Source: Mastigias papua (lineage: Eukaryota; Cnidaria; Scyphozoa; Rhizostomeae; Mastigiidae). From it: DNA of 64,000 bases. The stretch lies in the NCBI GenBank assembly GCA_964019165.1, contig OZ025276.1, forward strand, positions 6,199,840-6,263,839, written 5' to 3'. Below, one piece after another: positions 50,501 through 61,222 of the stretch. The position numbers and the translations under genes are program-made. Position 1 is the first letter of the stretch, and each line of letters starts with the position of its first letter. The notes under the pieces were generated by a model. It was given only the letters and a program-made list of their open reading frames with translations, searched no databases and was not told the origin of the DNA.

Positions 50501-53500
50501 TCAAAACGTTTGTCCAAGCTACCAAAATATGGCATACACGATAGAGAGTTAGAGTGGTTTACCGATTATCTGTTCAACCTCAATGCGATCATCCAATTTG
50601 GGCAAGAATTCTCAGATAGTTTTAGCCTTTTGTCAGGGGTTCCTCAAGGATCAATCTTTGGGCCGCTGTTATTTCTAATCATCTTGAATGATTTGCCTAA
50701 TGTCATTGAAAACTGTAAAGTAATAAAATATGCAAAACGATACAGTATTGTACGTTTCTGGAAAAACTGCTACCAATATCAGCGAGAATCTCAACAGTGG
50801 TTTAAGTAGGCTAGATAAATGGTTCCATGAAAATGAACTTATTATGAACCTCAGCAAAGGAAAAACTTAAGCTCTTTTGTTTGGAACCGCAAAGAAAATA
50901 GCGATTGGTTCATCACATTTCAGACCAAGCGTAAACTATAGGGAGATAGCAAAAACCGCAAACTACACGTATCTCGGAGTCCCAATTGACAGTACGCTGA
51001 ATATGAACACGTTTTTGACAAGTGCTACAAAAAGGCATCCTCTCGACTCAATCTCCTTGCAGAACTAAGAGGAAACCTGGATATAAGGGCAGCTAAGGCT
51101 GTATACCAAAGTATGATTTTACTAACATTCACATACTGCGGTATCCTCCTGCTTGGCAACACAAGAGCCCAATCAGAAAAGTTGGACTCTTTCCAGAATA
51201 GAGCCGAAGCTATTGTAAACAGGAACTCGATCAACAGAATCACACTGTAGTCTGTTACCAATGCCAACAAGAAACGAGCTTGTACCATTGTCAGATTATG
51301 CCTAGATGATAAATGTATCCATCCTTTCAGGAATTACTTCCAGCTGATAGAACATTCGACTCGGACAAGAAACAGTTCAAAAATAATTCATCTGCCAATG
51401 ATTAAAACAGAGTATGCCAGAAAAGGTTTCTCTTTCACCGATGCAAAGGAGTACAATGTGCTGCCATTGGAAGCTCGTGAAATGGCAACAACTGATTTTA
51501 TAACTTTTTTAAAGAAACATTTCAGTTGAAATGCGCGGACAAATTCATTATTATTATTGATAAACACTTTCTTATACTGTTTTACTTTAGGTTTTAGGTT
51601 TCATGTTTTATGTAGCACTCTTTAATTTATGCTGGACACACGTTGATAACAGCTTTTCGTAAGTTGAAGTGTCTATCCAGTTTAAACATTCAAAATTATT
51701 ATTATTAGTATTAACATTAGGAAAAGGAAACTAAGTTAGTTTTCATGCGCCAGTCTCCATTTGTTTAGGATAGAAGCACCCCTATCTATCTGAAATATAT
51801 TAGCAACAGTTATTGCCACATGTTGATATTCTATATGCTCACTGTCATTGATGCCAGATGTTTAACATGGTAATTTATTGGACATCCCAAGTATTTCTTA
51901 TTTCATTAGCAATGTGTGAGAAAGAGTTCCAGATGTCTTTCATAGTACATACTTTCCATGAGAAAGAGATTTTTTAAGTGACTTAGGTGACTCAGGTGAT
52001 TTCAATCTAAAAATAATCGATGTGTTTGCCCCATTTAACAATAAAAGAGCAAAGTTCCTCTTTACGTTGCTCAGAACCCTCACCTCGAACTTCTTTCGAG
52101 ACGGCTCTGTTTGCTGATTAAGTTTAAATTGCTCGAAATGATATTACATCAGTTAAATGAATCTTTTGTAGATGCCGTTTTAATCAGCTGACAACAGTCT
52201 TGTATGACTGCTGCCTCCCCAGACTGAGAGAGATTTTCAAAGAAATACATCCGTCTTGGAAAAATACAAAGCAAGATGTAGGAAACATGAAAAAAGGGAC
52301 GTTCAAGTGCAAATTTAGTGCACAGAAAACTATGTTCGAATCTGGAGATATAGATCAATGGGATGTATCACTTATCTGTAACGTTCTTCTACACACTGAA
52401 GTTTCTAGCAGACTAATGAAGCCAGGTAAACCATGTCACGAATATAAAAAAGGTATTGACAAGGTTTTGGACGTAAAAAACAAATTTTACTCCCATATCA
52501 CTTCTCTTGAACTTACAAAGAAAGAGTTTGATGCTGTAAAGAAAGATCTGAAAGATGCGTCAACATCACTTGGTGTCAGTGAGGATGATTTTGATGCAGC
52601 TTTGAAAGGTATTATACTTAGCTGTCTTAATAGCGTACTTTATTTAAAGTGGCAATGAGAAATATCAAATCCTTCTTGATTTTGACCCTAGCCATAAATT
52701 TATTTAATTCTGGTTGTACCACAATAGCCTATTGTTTGTAGATTTTCTTTTATTACAAGAAACCGTTCATTCCATAAGTCAGATAAGTCCTTTGCCAGAT
52801 ACCTTAGCTTCTTCAAATATTTGTTTCCATAGATGTCCTGCCTAACTTGTTGCTAATATCTCAACAGCATTAAGCCTAATTTTTATTGCAAAGGAAAACA
52901 TGTTATAAAATTGCTTGTCCGTACCCTCTAAAACAGTGGTTCCCAAACTGGGGACCATAAAGTGCCTCAGACAAGCTGCAAAGGGCTTCAGAGAACTGCG
53001 AGAGGTTGCTTCTGCCTGTTTGATTCATCGCATTTTGAACCTATATCACAGTTAATATCTGCTTTCCGTGACAGTAGAGCTATCAAAACATATATGTATT
53101 TATCCCTCCCGGGGACTCTTAGTTAAGAACAGTGTTGAAGGAGATCATCACATAGAATAAGTAAAATTGTTTTTTGGAACCACTGCTTTAAGGCATCAAT
53201 TCGAATTGTAAAACACTGTGTAGCACACTAGAATATCCTTTTGCATAGCCAATGAAAACACATTTACATTGAATTGAGGTTCTGTGGTAATAATTTAGGC
53301 ACTTTGATTTTGAATATATTGACTAGGCAAAATTATGACTTTTGATTCTGCAGCTGGTGTCGATTTCACGCAAGGAAAGCTATACATTGCCATGTTGAAA
53401 GAAGAATTTGATAGGTGCAGTGGTCGTTTAGACCAACATGATCAACAATTCAGTAGCATGGAAGCAAGAGTGAAGAGTTTAGAAGATCAAATGTTGGAAT

Positions 53501-56500
53501 TAGTTCTCCAAGGTTCCATCAAGCAGAGCGAAATCCCCAAGGAAGCTAAAGAACGAAATCGTGAAGAGTGGGATGAGTGGCTGAAAGTTAAAGACTTTCT
53601 GAAAAAGGTTGATACAGACAAACATCAGTATATACTTATTGCAGATAGAATGTCAAGTGCATTAATGCAAGACGGTAACTTGGGTGTGCTTGGTAGAGTT
53701 CGCTGGAAAGTCGTCTTTGATCTTGATCCAGATTCAGATATCGATGGATTGCTCAAATTCTGCTCTCCAGAAGAAAGTAATGGTGGTATAGTGGTTCCAG
53801 TTTCTATTGCCAACCAGAATAGCATTTCGAACTTTGATGCTAAGAGAATGCATTGGGTATTTGCGAATGGCAAGAATCAAGCATCTGTAGGGGAAGTTCC
53901 AAAACAAACTTTTATTGAATGGAAAAGTGCATTCAAGACTCCTATTCAAGACATTGTGCGGATTTGTTGTGAAAACCTAGATAGTAGAAAGTCAACATTT
54001 TGCATTATGCTCCCTGTAACGCCGGGAGTTTCTAAAAACGTTGCAAACTTTATTGCAAAGCAAATTTATGAGAGATTTTCGTACGCTAAGTATGACATGA
54101 GATTTGTTGCATTTGAACCTGAAATGAACCTCGAAAAAGTCGGAGGTGAACGCAATGCTATCCATTCAAGTCTTTCATTGAAGTATATTTTAATTGGACT
54201 TCATTCCCTGCTTGGAGAATCACAAGTTTCATATCAGGTGCCTTGTCATGTAAAAGGAATGAAAGCTGAAATCCCTATCAGACAATTTCAGTTTATTAGT
54301 GAGTATTTCGATATCCTCTACTCAGGCTGTGAAAATATCCCAAAAGAGCTTTCACCTGAAGAGGAACAAGAGTTTGAAAATGAGCATTTGAGAAGTTTTC
54401 TTCGTGGAAACCCAATTACATTTGAGAGCCTGAGCTATGGACACGATGCAAGAAGGAGTTTAACGATAAAGATAATCCGATACATCACCTCAATGCCGCA
54501 GAGATTCACTTCGTCACAGATAGTACAAATAAGTCATGCTCCTGGCACAGGTTGTACTACAATTGCAAGGCGAGTGCTGTGGGATTTAAGAGAGGAATTC
54601 CCATGTATGATAATAAAAGAATTATTTGCAGGAGAAAGCACCTTGGACTCAGACCTTGAGCCGTATGTGCTGAAACTTTGGGAACGAATAATAGACCTTG
54701 AGAAGCTTTGTGAATTATCACCCTTAGTTCTGATTGATGGCAGCTCAAGAATGGTGAAATTAGTTTCAGATCAACTTGTGCGTAGACTTGCTGCTAGTGG
54801 TAAACGAGCTATTATTTTGAGATGTGTTAACTACGAAGGATACTGTGAAATTGACCAGAAGTTATTTCATAAAGAGAGTACGTTTGAAGTAAAATCTGTT
54901 TTGGAAGATGATACCCAAGATATCACTGCATTCCGAACGTACTTCTTCGAGTACTGCTCAAGATTTGGTGATGAGCAAAGTATTGACAATCTTAAAAAAG
55001 ATCTTCAGACAAGAACCAGAGTATTTCATTTTCCAATGGCGGTGATGCTTGGAGAATGTACAAAATGGAAGAAGAATGTGCTGGACTCATTAGAGTTATT
55101 AAAGGAGAGTTATCATCATCAGTACGAAGTTGCAATTTTAGTGGCTTTTATTCAAATTTTTGCAAGCTGGGCCACACCTGCATTACTTTTAGAGAAGTAT
55201 TTTGAAAGAACGCATGAAACATACAGTGAAAAGGCGAATGGATACTCAGAGTATCTGTTGAATCTTATGGTCAGTGAAAAAGCCAGAAACAAGAATAAGT
55301 TCATCGGACAAAAGAGCAAGCATCCTAAGTTTCACGATGTAGATGATGAAGAGAATTTTGAAGAAGATGAAGATGACAGCAGAAGTATCGAGGCTTATTC
55401 TTTTCAACACTGTGCTGTGGCGGAGCTTGTGTGGGAATATTCGAAGCGAAAATTGGACGAGATTACTGAAGATTTCGTCAAATCCCCTTTACTGCGAGAT
55501 TACAAGAAAAATAAAGATCTTCAAAGATTAATTGATGACCTCTTTCTATACAATACAGTTTATAAAAAGGACCCAGATCCAGAGCCTGAGGCAGAGAACC
55601 AGAGTTCTAATCAGAGTGATGACTTTAAGTTGACTTTACCCATCACCGAACATCGATTCTCGTTATTGATGACTAATTTGGCAAAATTTCATAACAGTCA
55701 AAGAATATTCGAAGATGTAGCTAAAAGTATCAACGATATTACCTACTTCTCACATGCTGCGAGATTTTATGTTTATGGGACAGGGAAAAAGCCAAACTTC
55801 CAGAAAGCGAATGAGCTTCTTAGAGCCGGCTTAGAGGTTGGAAAAAATGGACCAGTTAAGAAGATTCGAGATGTTAGAAACACTGAAGGCTACATTGGAC
55901 TAAAGGAGATGAGAACTTCAAAAGAGATCTCGTCCATTGACGACCTAAAGTCTTTTGCCGATAAAGTTCTCACTTTGTTTCACAGAGCAAAGGATAACCC
56001 GCCAAGACAATTCCAAAATCCATTGCTAGGAATTGTCAGTGTTTGGCTGTTTTGCTTGGAAAGAATTATCAAACTGAAGAATGGAAATGTAGAAGAGGCA
56101 CTAGCCACTGTTTTGCAAGACAGTTTCTTTTCAATTGCAATAGGAGAAAGTTTCGAGCTTTTAGATGAAGTTGAAATCATCGTACAGGACAATCCGAAAT
56201 TGATTGATCCTGATTATACCATGCAATTATGCAACGACAAGAAGCTTGATTTAATGAGGATAATTGGACGCAAAAGGGTTAAAAGAAACCGTAAAACTTT
56301 CGATGATATTGATGTCCCAGCATTGTGTGATGAAATCTCTACAAAATACTTCCCTGGGAGAAGCAATAAAGAAATCCTTAGATTACGAGCCATGTGGATG
56401 ATCAAACAAGCAAAGAGCATATCACGGGTATCAGAGAAAAGCAAATTATTTGACATATTGAAGCGACTTGTGCTAGACTACAAGATGTACGAATATGCCA

Positions 56501-57228
56501 GAAAACTGTTGGATATTTCAGCTATCATGGATGAGCCTGGTCTTGACATAAATGAATGTCAAGGTATCATAAGAAATTGGCAAGAAAAGCTGCCAAATGA
56601 TGCTTTCAGCTATCTATACGACTATGCAATGAGCTTTGTGTGCGTAGCGAACAGTGATATATCGGATAACAGGGCTCGATTCGAAAGGTCTAAGAAAATA
56701 TGCATAGAAAAGACAAAATGGAGCATAGTGCGAAACAAGCATTATTACTACATGGCTAAGTGCAAGAAAACAAGTCAATTTGGTACATTGATACCGGATC
56801 AAGAGCTCACCGAACGATATTCCAGGGAATTACAGAAAGCTGATGAGAATGGATCAGAACCATCAGAGGACGAGTCAGAAGAAGAAACGGTATATCCTCT
56901 TGGACCAAAATTTTGGAAGAACTACGCAGGCAAGTTGTTGCACGAATGCAGTGGCAGAATCCAAATCGACAGGCAGTATACAAGGAAAGGGCATGGTAGC
57001 CCATACATAGCCCTAGAACAAGGTAACCTGCACATAAATATACCCCCACATACATTAGGGGTTCCTTACAAAGACTACAGGCCAGATTCAAGGGTGAAAT
57101 TTTTCATATGCTTTTGCTTGTCAGGACCGAAAGCGTTAGAGATCCGGTTGGTTGAGAATACCGACCGAGAAGGAGCTAAAGCTGCATATGGAAGGCAAAG
57201 TAGTTTAAAACGAAATATTAAACGATAG
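40726..57228 (+). CDS. SAMD9-like: SAMD9-like protein with HEPN domain, three exons
   Basis: Exons 40726-41561, 52172-52608 and 53354-57228. Donors GTAAGC and GTATTA, acceptors TTTTGTAG and ATTCTGCAG; split codons AG|A (Arg) and G|CT (Ala) keep one frame of 1,715 residues to a TAG. Order: duplicated N-terminal module (about 7-73 and 106-200), DZIP3-type HEPN (about 290-424), coiled coil (about 430-475), SAMD9 core including the SIR2-like region (about 490-700), P-loop NTPase (APGTGCTT at 820-827, LVLID with D886), acidic spacer (about 1090), long helical TPR-like region, OB-like C-terminus (RVKFFICFCLSGPKALEI). HAPGTGCTT matches the HxPGCGGTT loop of vertebrate SAMD9/SAMD9L, which as I recall also lacks the Walker Lys. 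SAMD9 proteins are cytoplasmic antiviral and growth-restricting factors. No SAM domain or AlbA-type nuclease block is recognisable. Intron 1 (10.6 kb) is full of transposons. Confidence 0.88.
42347..42605. mobile_element. Probable hAT-like MITE
   Basis: Left AGGGTTCTAGAGAGTTTGGG and inverted right CAGGGTTCTCAGGACTCCTT share their termini. Repeated CCTGGAAAA/CAGGGAA words line both ends. The target duplication is not clear. In intron 1 of the SAMD9-like gene. Confidence 0.5.
42798..43153. mobile_element. MITE with TA target site
   Basis: CTCTCGGGTGCTTAATACAA at the left and its exact inverse at the right, continuing with a run of G/C. TA flanks both ends (42796-42797 and 43154-43155), as in Tc1/mariner-type elements. 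356 bp, no coding capacity. Confidence 0.85.
44315..44543 (+). mobile_element. Left half of a split TIR element (family 2)
   Basis: Starts CAGGCATGTAGACAGCTGAA, continues with a G run, and matches 60150-60348 of the intact element. It is preceded by TTTTT (44310-44314). It stops exactly at a TA followed by the mariner-like MITE at 44546. The matching right half is at 48010-48842, inverted. Confidence 0.85.
44546..44839 (+). mobile_element. Mariner-like MITE, copy 1
   Basis: 294 bp with TIR CAATCCTCGCCAAAATTAGT and TA on both sides (44544-44545 and 44840-44841). An inverted copy of the same length lies at 48845-49138. Confidence 0.92.
44905..45385. mobile_element. Harbinger-type MITE with iterated end motifs
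   Basis: TIR GGACTGATTTATACGTCGTG (inverse at right with GGGCTG) over about 41 bp, TAA target duplicates at 44902-44904 and 45386-45388. Variants of GATTTATACGTCG-GCT recur inside near 44997 and 45283, plus inverted AAGCGCGACGTTTAAATC near 45170, giving at least five copies of the end motif. Confidence 0.85.
45386..48009. other. SAMD9-like intron 1, inverted segment interior
   Basis: No exon or gene seen. A CAATCAAT/CGATCGAT simple repeat lies at 46860-46922, and clustered GAGACTCCCGTTTTTT-like words near 47695-47775 hint at another MITE without definable ends. Confidence 0.4.
46860..46922. repeat. Simple repeat (AATC)n to (GATC)n
   Basis: Imperfect ATCAATCA units passing into ATCGATCGATCGATC. 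Confidence 0.85.
48010..48842 (-). mobile_element. Right half of the split TIR element, inverted
   Basis: On the minus strand this matches 60351-61222 of the intact element, ending CTACGAGCCTG with the target copy TTTTT (AAAAA at 48005-48009). Its broken edge at 48842 meets TA and the second mariner-like MITE. Together with 44315-44543 it makes up one element without overlap or gap. Confidence 0.85.
48845..49138 (-). mobile_element. Mariner-like MITE, copy 2 (inverted)
   Basis: 294 bp, same ends as copy 1 (CAATCCTCGCCAAAATT), opposite orientation, TA at 48843-48844 and 49139-49140. Confidence 0.92.
49225..51530 (+). pseudogene. LINE with endonuclease end and RT, nearly full 3' part
   Basis: Long frame 49254-50267 reads an odd KYADDST stretch, the end of an endonuclease (GFSDHELIG), a linker rich in Trp/Lys, then RT block KSTGCDNLPVMFLK. 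Frame 50282-50809 reads HQFGFREGMSTEQAV, CFIDLSKAFDTISH (first catalytic Asp) and GVPQGSIFGPLLFL. At the YADD box the sequence is frameshifted (read as YAKR, 50730-50741). A later TAA breaks KT/ALLFGTAKK at 50868. The C-terminus runs to a TGA at about 51528 (LPLEAREMATTDFITFLKKHF). Sits in intron 1 of the SAMD9-like gene. Confidence 0.88.
51531..52171. other. SAMD9-like intron 1, right end
   Basis: LINE 3' tail with ATT repeats (51545-51560, 51697-51712), then plain intron DNA up to the TTTTGTAG acceptor. Confidence 0.45.
52172..52608 (+). CDS. SAMD9-like: SAMD9-like gene exon 2: DZIP3-type HEPN domain
   Basis: Begins after TTTTGTAG and ends at AAAG|GTATTA. It encodes residues 279-424. YDCCLPRLREIFKEIHPSW, QWDVSLICNVLLHT, IDKVLDVKNKFYSHITSLEL and KKEFDAVKKDLKDASTSLG follow the helices of the DZIP3-like HEPN family. 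The usual RNx4H nuclease motif appears as KNKFYSH (residues 381-387), keeping Asn and His but with Lys for Arg, so activity is uncertain. HEPN domains are often RNases in immunity and stress responses. Confidence 0.82.
52934..53185. mobile_element. hAT-type MITE in SAMD9-like intron 2
   Basis: CAGTGGTTCCCAAACTGGGG at the left and the inverse CAGTGGTTCCAAAAAACAAT at the right; CAGTGGTTCC is a classic hAT terminus. The 8-bp flanks CTCTAAAA and CTTTAAGG are partly alike, as in an old target duplication. 252 bp. Confidence 0.8.
53354..57228 (+). CDS. SAMD9-like: SAMD9-like gene exon 3: NTPase core and C-terminus
   Basis: Large last exon, residues 425-1715, open throughout. An ATG at 53335 lies inside intron 2 and is not the start. 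It begins with a coiled coil (DRCSGRLDQHDQQFSSMEAR), then HQYILIADRM...VVFDLDPDSDIDGL, the start of the conserved SAMD9 core. The NTPase loop follows at 54535-54561 and Walker B at 54727-54738. A helical repeat region includes an acidic patch at 55339-55383. The C-terminal 110 residues resemble the OB-like SAMD9 end. Confidence 0.9.
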
Positions 57229-57540
57229 TATCCTGCTTTGAGATTCTTATTGAAGCTTAAACATTCTGCCGGAACAACTGTGACTTATCAAGCAGCATAA
57301 AGTTGCACAGAGCATAATCTTAACTCCAGGCAGGCTCGTCGAGGGCCAGGTAGGGTCCAAGGGTTAAAAATATCACGGGCCCTTTTGGATTTCGAAATTA
57401 CTTCCAAAATCAAAATTACACACTAGCATTCATAACAAATTCTCGCGACCCAATTCCCACTTACATTTCGCGCGCTTGGAAGTGATCCCATGAAATTTAT
57501 CCTAGCTACCCTCCACTCTCGACATTACTGATTCCAATTA

Positions 57541-57925
57541 CAGAAATAACCCGCGAATAAGAAGCAGGGTTTTAAGAACCTGCTAGGCTAAAAATTTCTT
57601 TTCAAGCCTCCTGCACATAGGAACCTATTTACGCTAAAATTTATGCTAGTTTCTAATCATTGGGGTTTCTGTAAAAGTGTATTGGTAGAAAGTGCTTGAT
57701 TAAGACAATCGGCTATTAGAAAGTAACTTAATATAGCTTTTTAATTTTCAAGTTAATATATAGGATATTCTTGCTATATGTAGACTATTCAGGTAGAATT
57801 GGTATAAAAATAGGAGAACCTATTTTAAGAACCATGGCAAACTAAATTTGCTCTAAGTACCATTCACATAAGAACTCATTTAAACTAAATTGAAAATTCA
57901 GGTTCTCATACGCGGGCTACTACTG
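57541..57925 (-). mobile_element. MITE family 1, copy 2
   Basis: CAGAAATAACCCGCGAATAA at the left, inverse of CAGTAGTAGCCCGCGTATGA at the right, TA flanks (57539-57540 and 57926-57927). Inverted relative to the copy in FAM76 intron 8 (30504-30850). Confidence 0.82.
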
Positions 57926-58046
57926 TATCTGATTAAGTAGGTATTAGGCTTCATTGACTGCTTTTTGAGCCTGCTAGGCTTTGCAATAAATGTATTCTCA
58001 GATGCTTTGAAAAGCTACGAGCGTATTTATATTAAATATCATACGA

Positions 58047-58052
58047 AATAAA
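58047..58052 (+). terminator. Candidate poly(A) signal of the SAMD9-like gene
   Basis: AATAAA about 820 bp after the stop codon; another lies near 57986. Which one is used cannot be told from sequence. Confidence 0.25.
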
Positions 58053-58554
58053 GCATGTGAGTTGATAGCAAACCGTTGGTTATATCTGTAGTGCAGAACG
58101 TACACAAATTTGCAGTGCAGAATGTACACAGATAGAGACGAGTTTGCGTTCTTACTTCTTCATGTCCGAATCACAACTGAACTAAAATCTAACTCAACAT
58201 AGGTTACATTACTCGACACACAGTGTACTAATCAACACATCAGACAATAAACAGATACCAACAGTGTACAAATAATACAACACAGTCAATGCCATATACA
58301 CAATGACAATATGAGTACACTGACAGATTTCACAATCATACTGGGGAAATAACATATTACATATCGCTGAACATAAGATATGATGGATTAAGTATATTAA
58401 AGTTAGAACAAAATTGACAATTGCAGTAATTGCTATTAACAATCGAACTTGAGGTGGGTACCGTAGATATCTGCATATAAGTCGAGGTTTTATAATTTAA
58501 AAGTACGCTCCAAAATCAATCAACACTCTTTCATCGCAAGGAATATAGAAATTC

Positions 58555-58558
<4 letters not shown>

Positions 58559-58616
<58 letters not shown>
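58559..58616. repeat. (TA)n microsatellite
   Basis: Uninterrupted TA dinucleotides over about 57 bp. Confidence 0.97.
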
Positions 58617-58620
<4 letters not shown>

Positions 58621-60149
58621 CATTGATTAAGCGCCCTACAAAGCACGTTTTCAATTGCCATATGCATGACAGTTTATCACCTTTTAGGTATACGACAATT
58701 AGTACTAGTGAGATGTCTAACCCAGTTACCAGAGATGAATTTTCTATAACGCTCTTATCACCAAAATATAGATAGCCAGTCACAAGCATTCTGTCTGTTC
58801 TACATCTCTCCCAACTGTTCTCACAACGACTTAGCACGATGGTCCCCATTCTGATTAAGAAGGCTCATAGGTTAACTTCAATTGAAACGACATGAAGAAG
58901 CAACACATAGATATTACGAAGCTCAGGTCATATTAAAGATAATAACAGAAGCTAAAAACGCCGGTAATTCTACAGCTGGGATGAGCTACAATGTTGCAAA
59001 AATTAGATCTTGACCGCATTAAAGACGGAAGAAAGTCATAGAAATGGTCATCCTTATTGTCAGGTGCTGTAGCATGTGATCGTGAAGAAAGACTGAAGGG
59101 ACTTATGGTAACTAAAATATATCTGGAACCAAACTTAGAAAGGTAGACAATGACGAGTGACTGTATTTCACGGAAGACGCAGCTAGTGTACAAGGTTTTG
59201 GTTTCTGCTTCAGAGGTCAACTTATACACAGGCTCGACCGAAAATACAAACTTTCTAGTTGCTGTCTTAGGGTTCAACTTATAAACAGAATCGACTTATA
59301 CACTGTTATTCAGAAATGCTAAATTGCGCAGAGAATTTTAGTATGAAAGAATGACAAAAGGTATTCTTTGTATCTCAGTATCAATTGGAAAAGATGGTCA
59401 GCTGAGCAATTGTACTTAATTTCCTGATGATGCCATATGGATATAAGACAAAATATCGTTAAGCTAACCACTATTATCAAGGATATTGAATCAAAAGGCA
59501 AAGTTCTCATTTTTCTGTTTATTGTAGCATTTGTATGTGCTGACAACCGGTCATTGATCACGTATACGAACTTACGATATATAGACTGACATTTTTAAAG
59601 TTTGATTGTCATCCCGTTTCCGGTAGACAGCAGTTACTGCTTATGTCACACTGAATAGAATCGAATTTCTCAAATTCATTGGTTAAACTAGCCGAATAGG
59701 TTTGTTCAGAGTTAAAAGTTCATTTTGGAACTAGACACGATAAAGAATACTTTTCTGGAGAAAGGCTACCACAGAGAAGTGATTAAACATCGATTGCAGA
59801 GGATTTTCAAGCCTCTTAGCTAAGAGAGTTTGATCTGTATAAGTGTCCAGTTTTCCATAGAAGTCATGGGTCCATAATAAACCATTGCGATTTAAAAGCC
59901 TTATAAAGCAGGATTTGAAAAACTGCTTCAACGTGTGTAGCGTTAATGTCAATGCTATACTTCTCTTGTAAAACATCGCTTATACATCTGTATGGATATT
60001 GCTTGGGTATATACAATTGTGTGATTGAGTTCAATTGAAAGTTAAAGGTTTTTGTCTAGAGCTTATATTCAAACGTATTGTCTATTTCTTTGGTCTAATC
60101 TCTGATCAGGACCTGAGCACCCCAAGAAAGTTGATAATGGTTATCTATA

Positions 60150-61222
60150 CAGGCCCGTAGACAGCTGAACCGGATTGGGGGGGGGGGGCACAGATGTAGA
60201 AGTCAAGTTAGAATCCTTCGGGAGAGCATTACATGTTATCCATAAGTGTGTGCCAAAATAGTGGTTTTTCATAGGCTTTCTGATGAAAAATTGGGTCATA
60301 GTAACGCCCTCCAGAACGTCGGAAAAGGCCCTTTTGCAAAATAGAATGAAGCAGTTTCCATCATTGATCTTCATGCTAAGATGGAGAAACTGGCTCCTCT
60401 GCACTCTTTTTATTATAAGAACCAGTAAAATTGAGGTTTAGACTCACTGTTCTGAATTTTTTTCTAAATTTTTGAGGCTGGGTTGCTCATAAGATTTCTT
60501 CTTAAATTTGTGGGGTGTAGACAATTTAGACATTAGACAATATGCAAGACAAAATTAGATGCCTATGAAACAGGTATTATTTTTACGAGGGAATGACATT
60601 TCATGTTAATATATTATTGGACAGTGCATGCATCTTTGTGCAAAAATACATTTTACTATAGTACTTCAGCCTCAATTTGCTCTTAATTTGTTCTTAATTT
60701 CCCTACAATTTTGAGGCTGTTGGTCTTATCGAATTGTTCTTATAAAAAGGAGTGAACCTATTTTCATCGAAATTTGAAGATTTAAAACGACAAAGGAAAA
60801 AGTTAAACAGTCTTTTCTCTTTGGTATTACGTGCATGTACACCAATGATAGAGGCAAAGCTCTCTTACCAACACATTGAAGAAAAGACATTTCTTACCCT
60901 CAGATATCTGGCATGAGCTACATGGAATGCACTCAAAAGGAACAATGCCCTATTTCCTTAAAGGGTTGCCACCTACACAAGCAGAAACTCTTAGACATGC
61001 TTACAACACTCGTGTCGTCACTGAAAAAAGGTTAACAGTTTGTCGTAAAATAAAATCAAGATATCTGCATGCTATATATGTGTTATGGTGCTTCTAGGTT
61101 CAAGATTGAGTGGAACTGAACTGAAAAATGATTAAAAAGTACTGCGTAGTATACTTCTGTATACAACCTCGGTGAATTATTGGGGGGTAATGCCCTCCTG
61201 CCCCCTAGTGCCTACGGGCCTG
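60150..61222 (+). mobile_element. Intact non-autonomous TIR element (family 2)
   Basis: 1,073 bp with perfect 11-bp TIR CAGGCCCGTAG, longer imperfect similarity, and 5-bp direct repeats CTATA (60145-60149 and 61223-61227). A run of about 13 G lies near the left end, and the right end is G/C-rich. No transposase. The termini look hAT-like but a 5-bp target duplication does not fit the usual 8 bp, so the superfamily is open. It is the reference for the split copy at 44315/48010. Confidence 0.88.

Larger units (their letters stand above)
57929..60149. other. Intergenic DNA
   Basis: No gene seen besides the microsatellite. GCATATAAGTCGAGGTT near 58474 and, inverted, GTGTATAAGTCGATTCTG near 59300 may be the ends of a worn MITE. 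Confidence 0.4.

Noticed and set aside
53335..53353. ATG at 53335 as the start of a 1,297-residue protein
   Set aside because: It lies upstream of a good splice acceptor (ATTCTGCAG), and the phase of the HEPN exon joins exactly at 53354, so these codons are intronic.
54557..54748. Antisense open frames across the SAMD9-like exon
   Set aside because: Short shadows of the long coding frame with no motifs.
58559..58616. TA repeat as a replication origin
   Set aside because: A plain dinucleotide microsatellite; nothing around it supports an origin.
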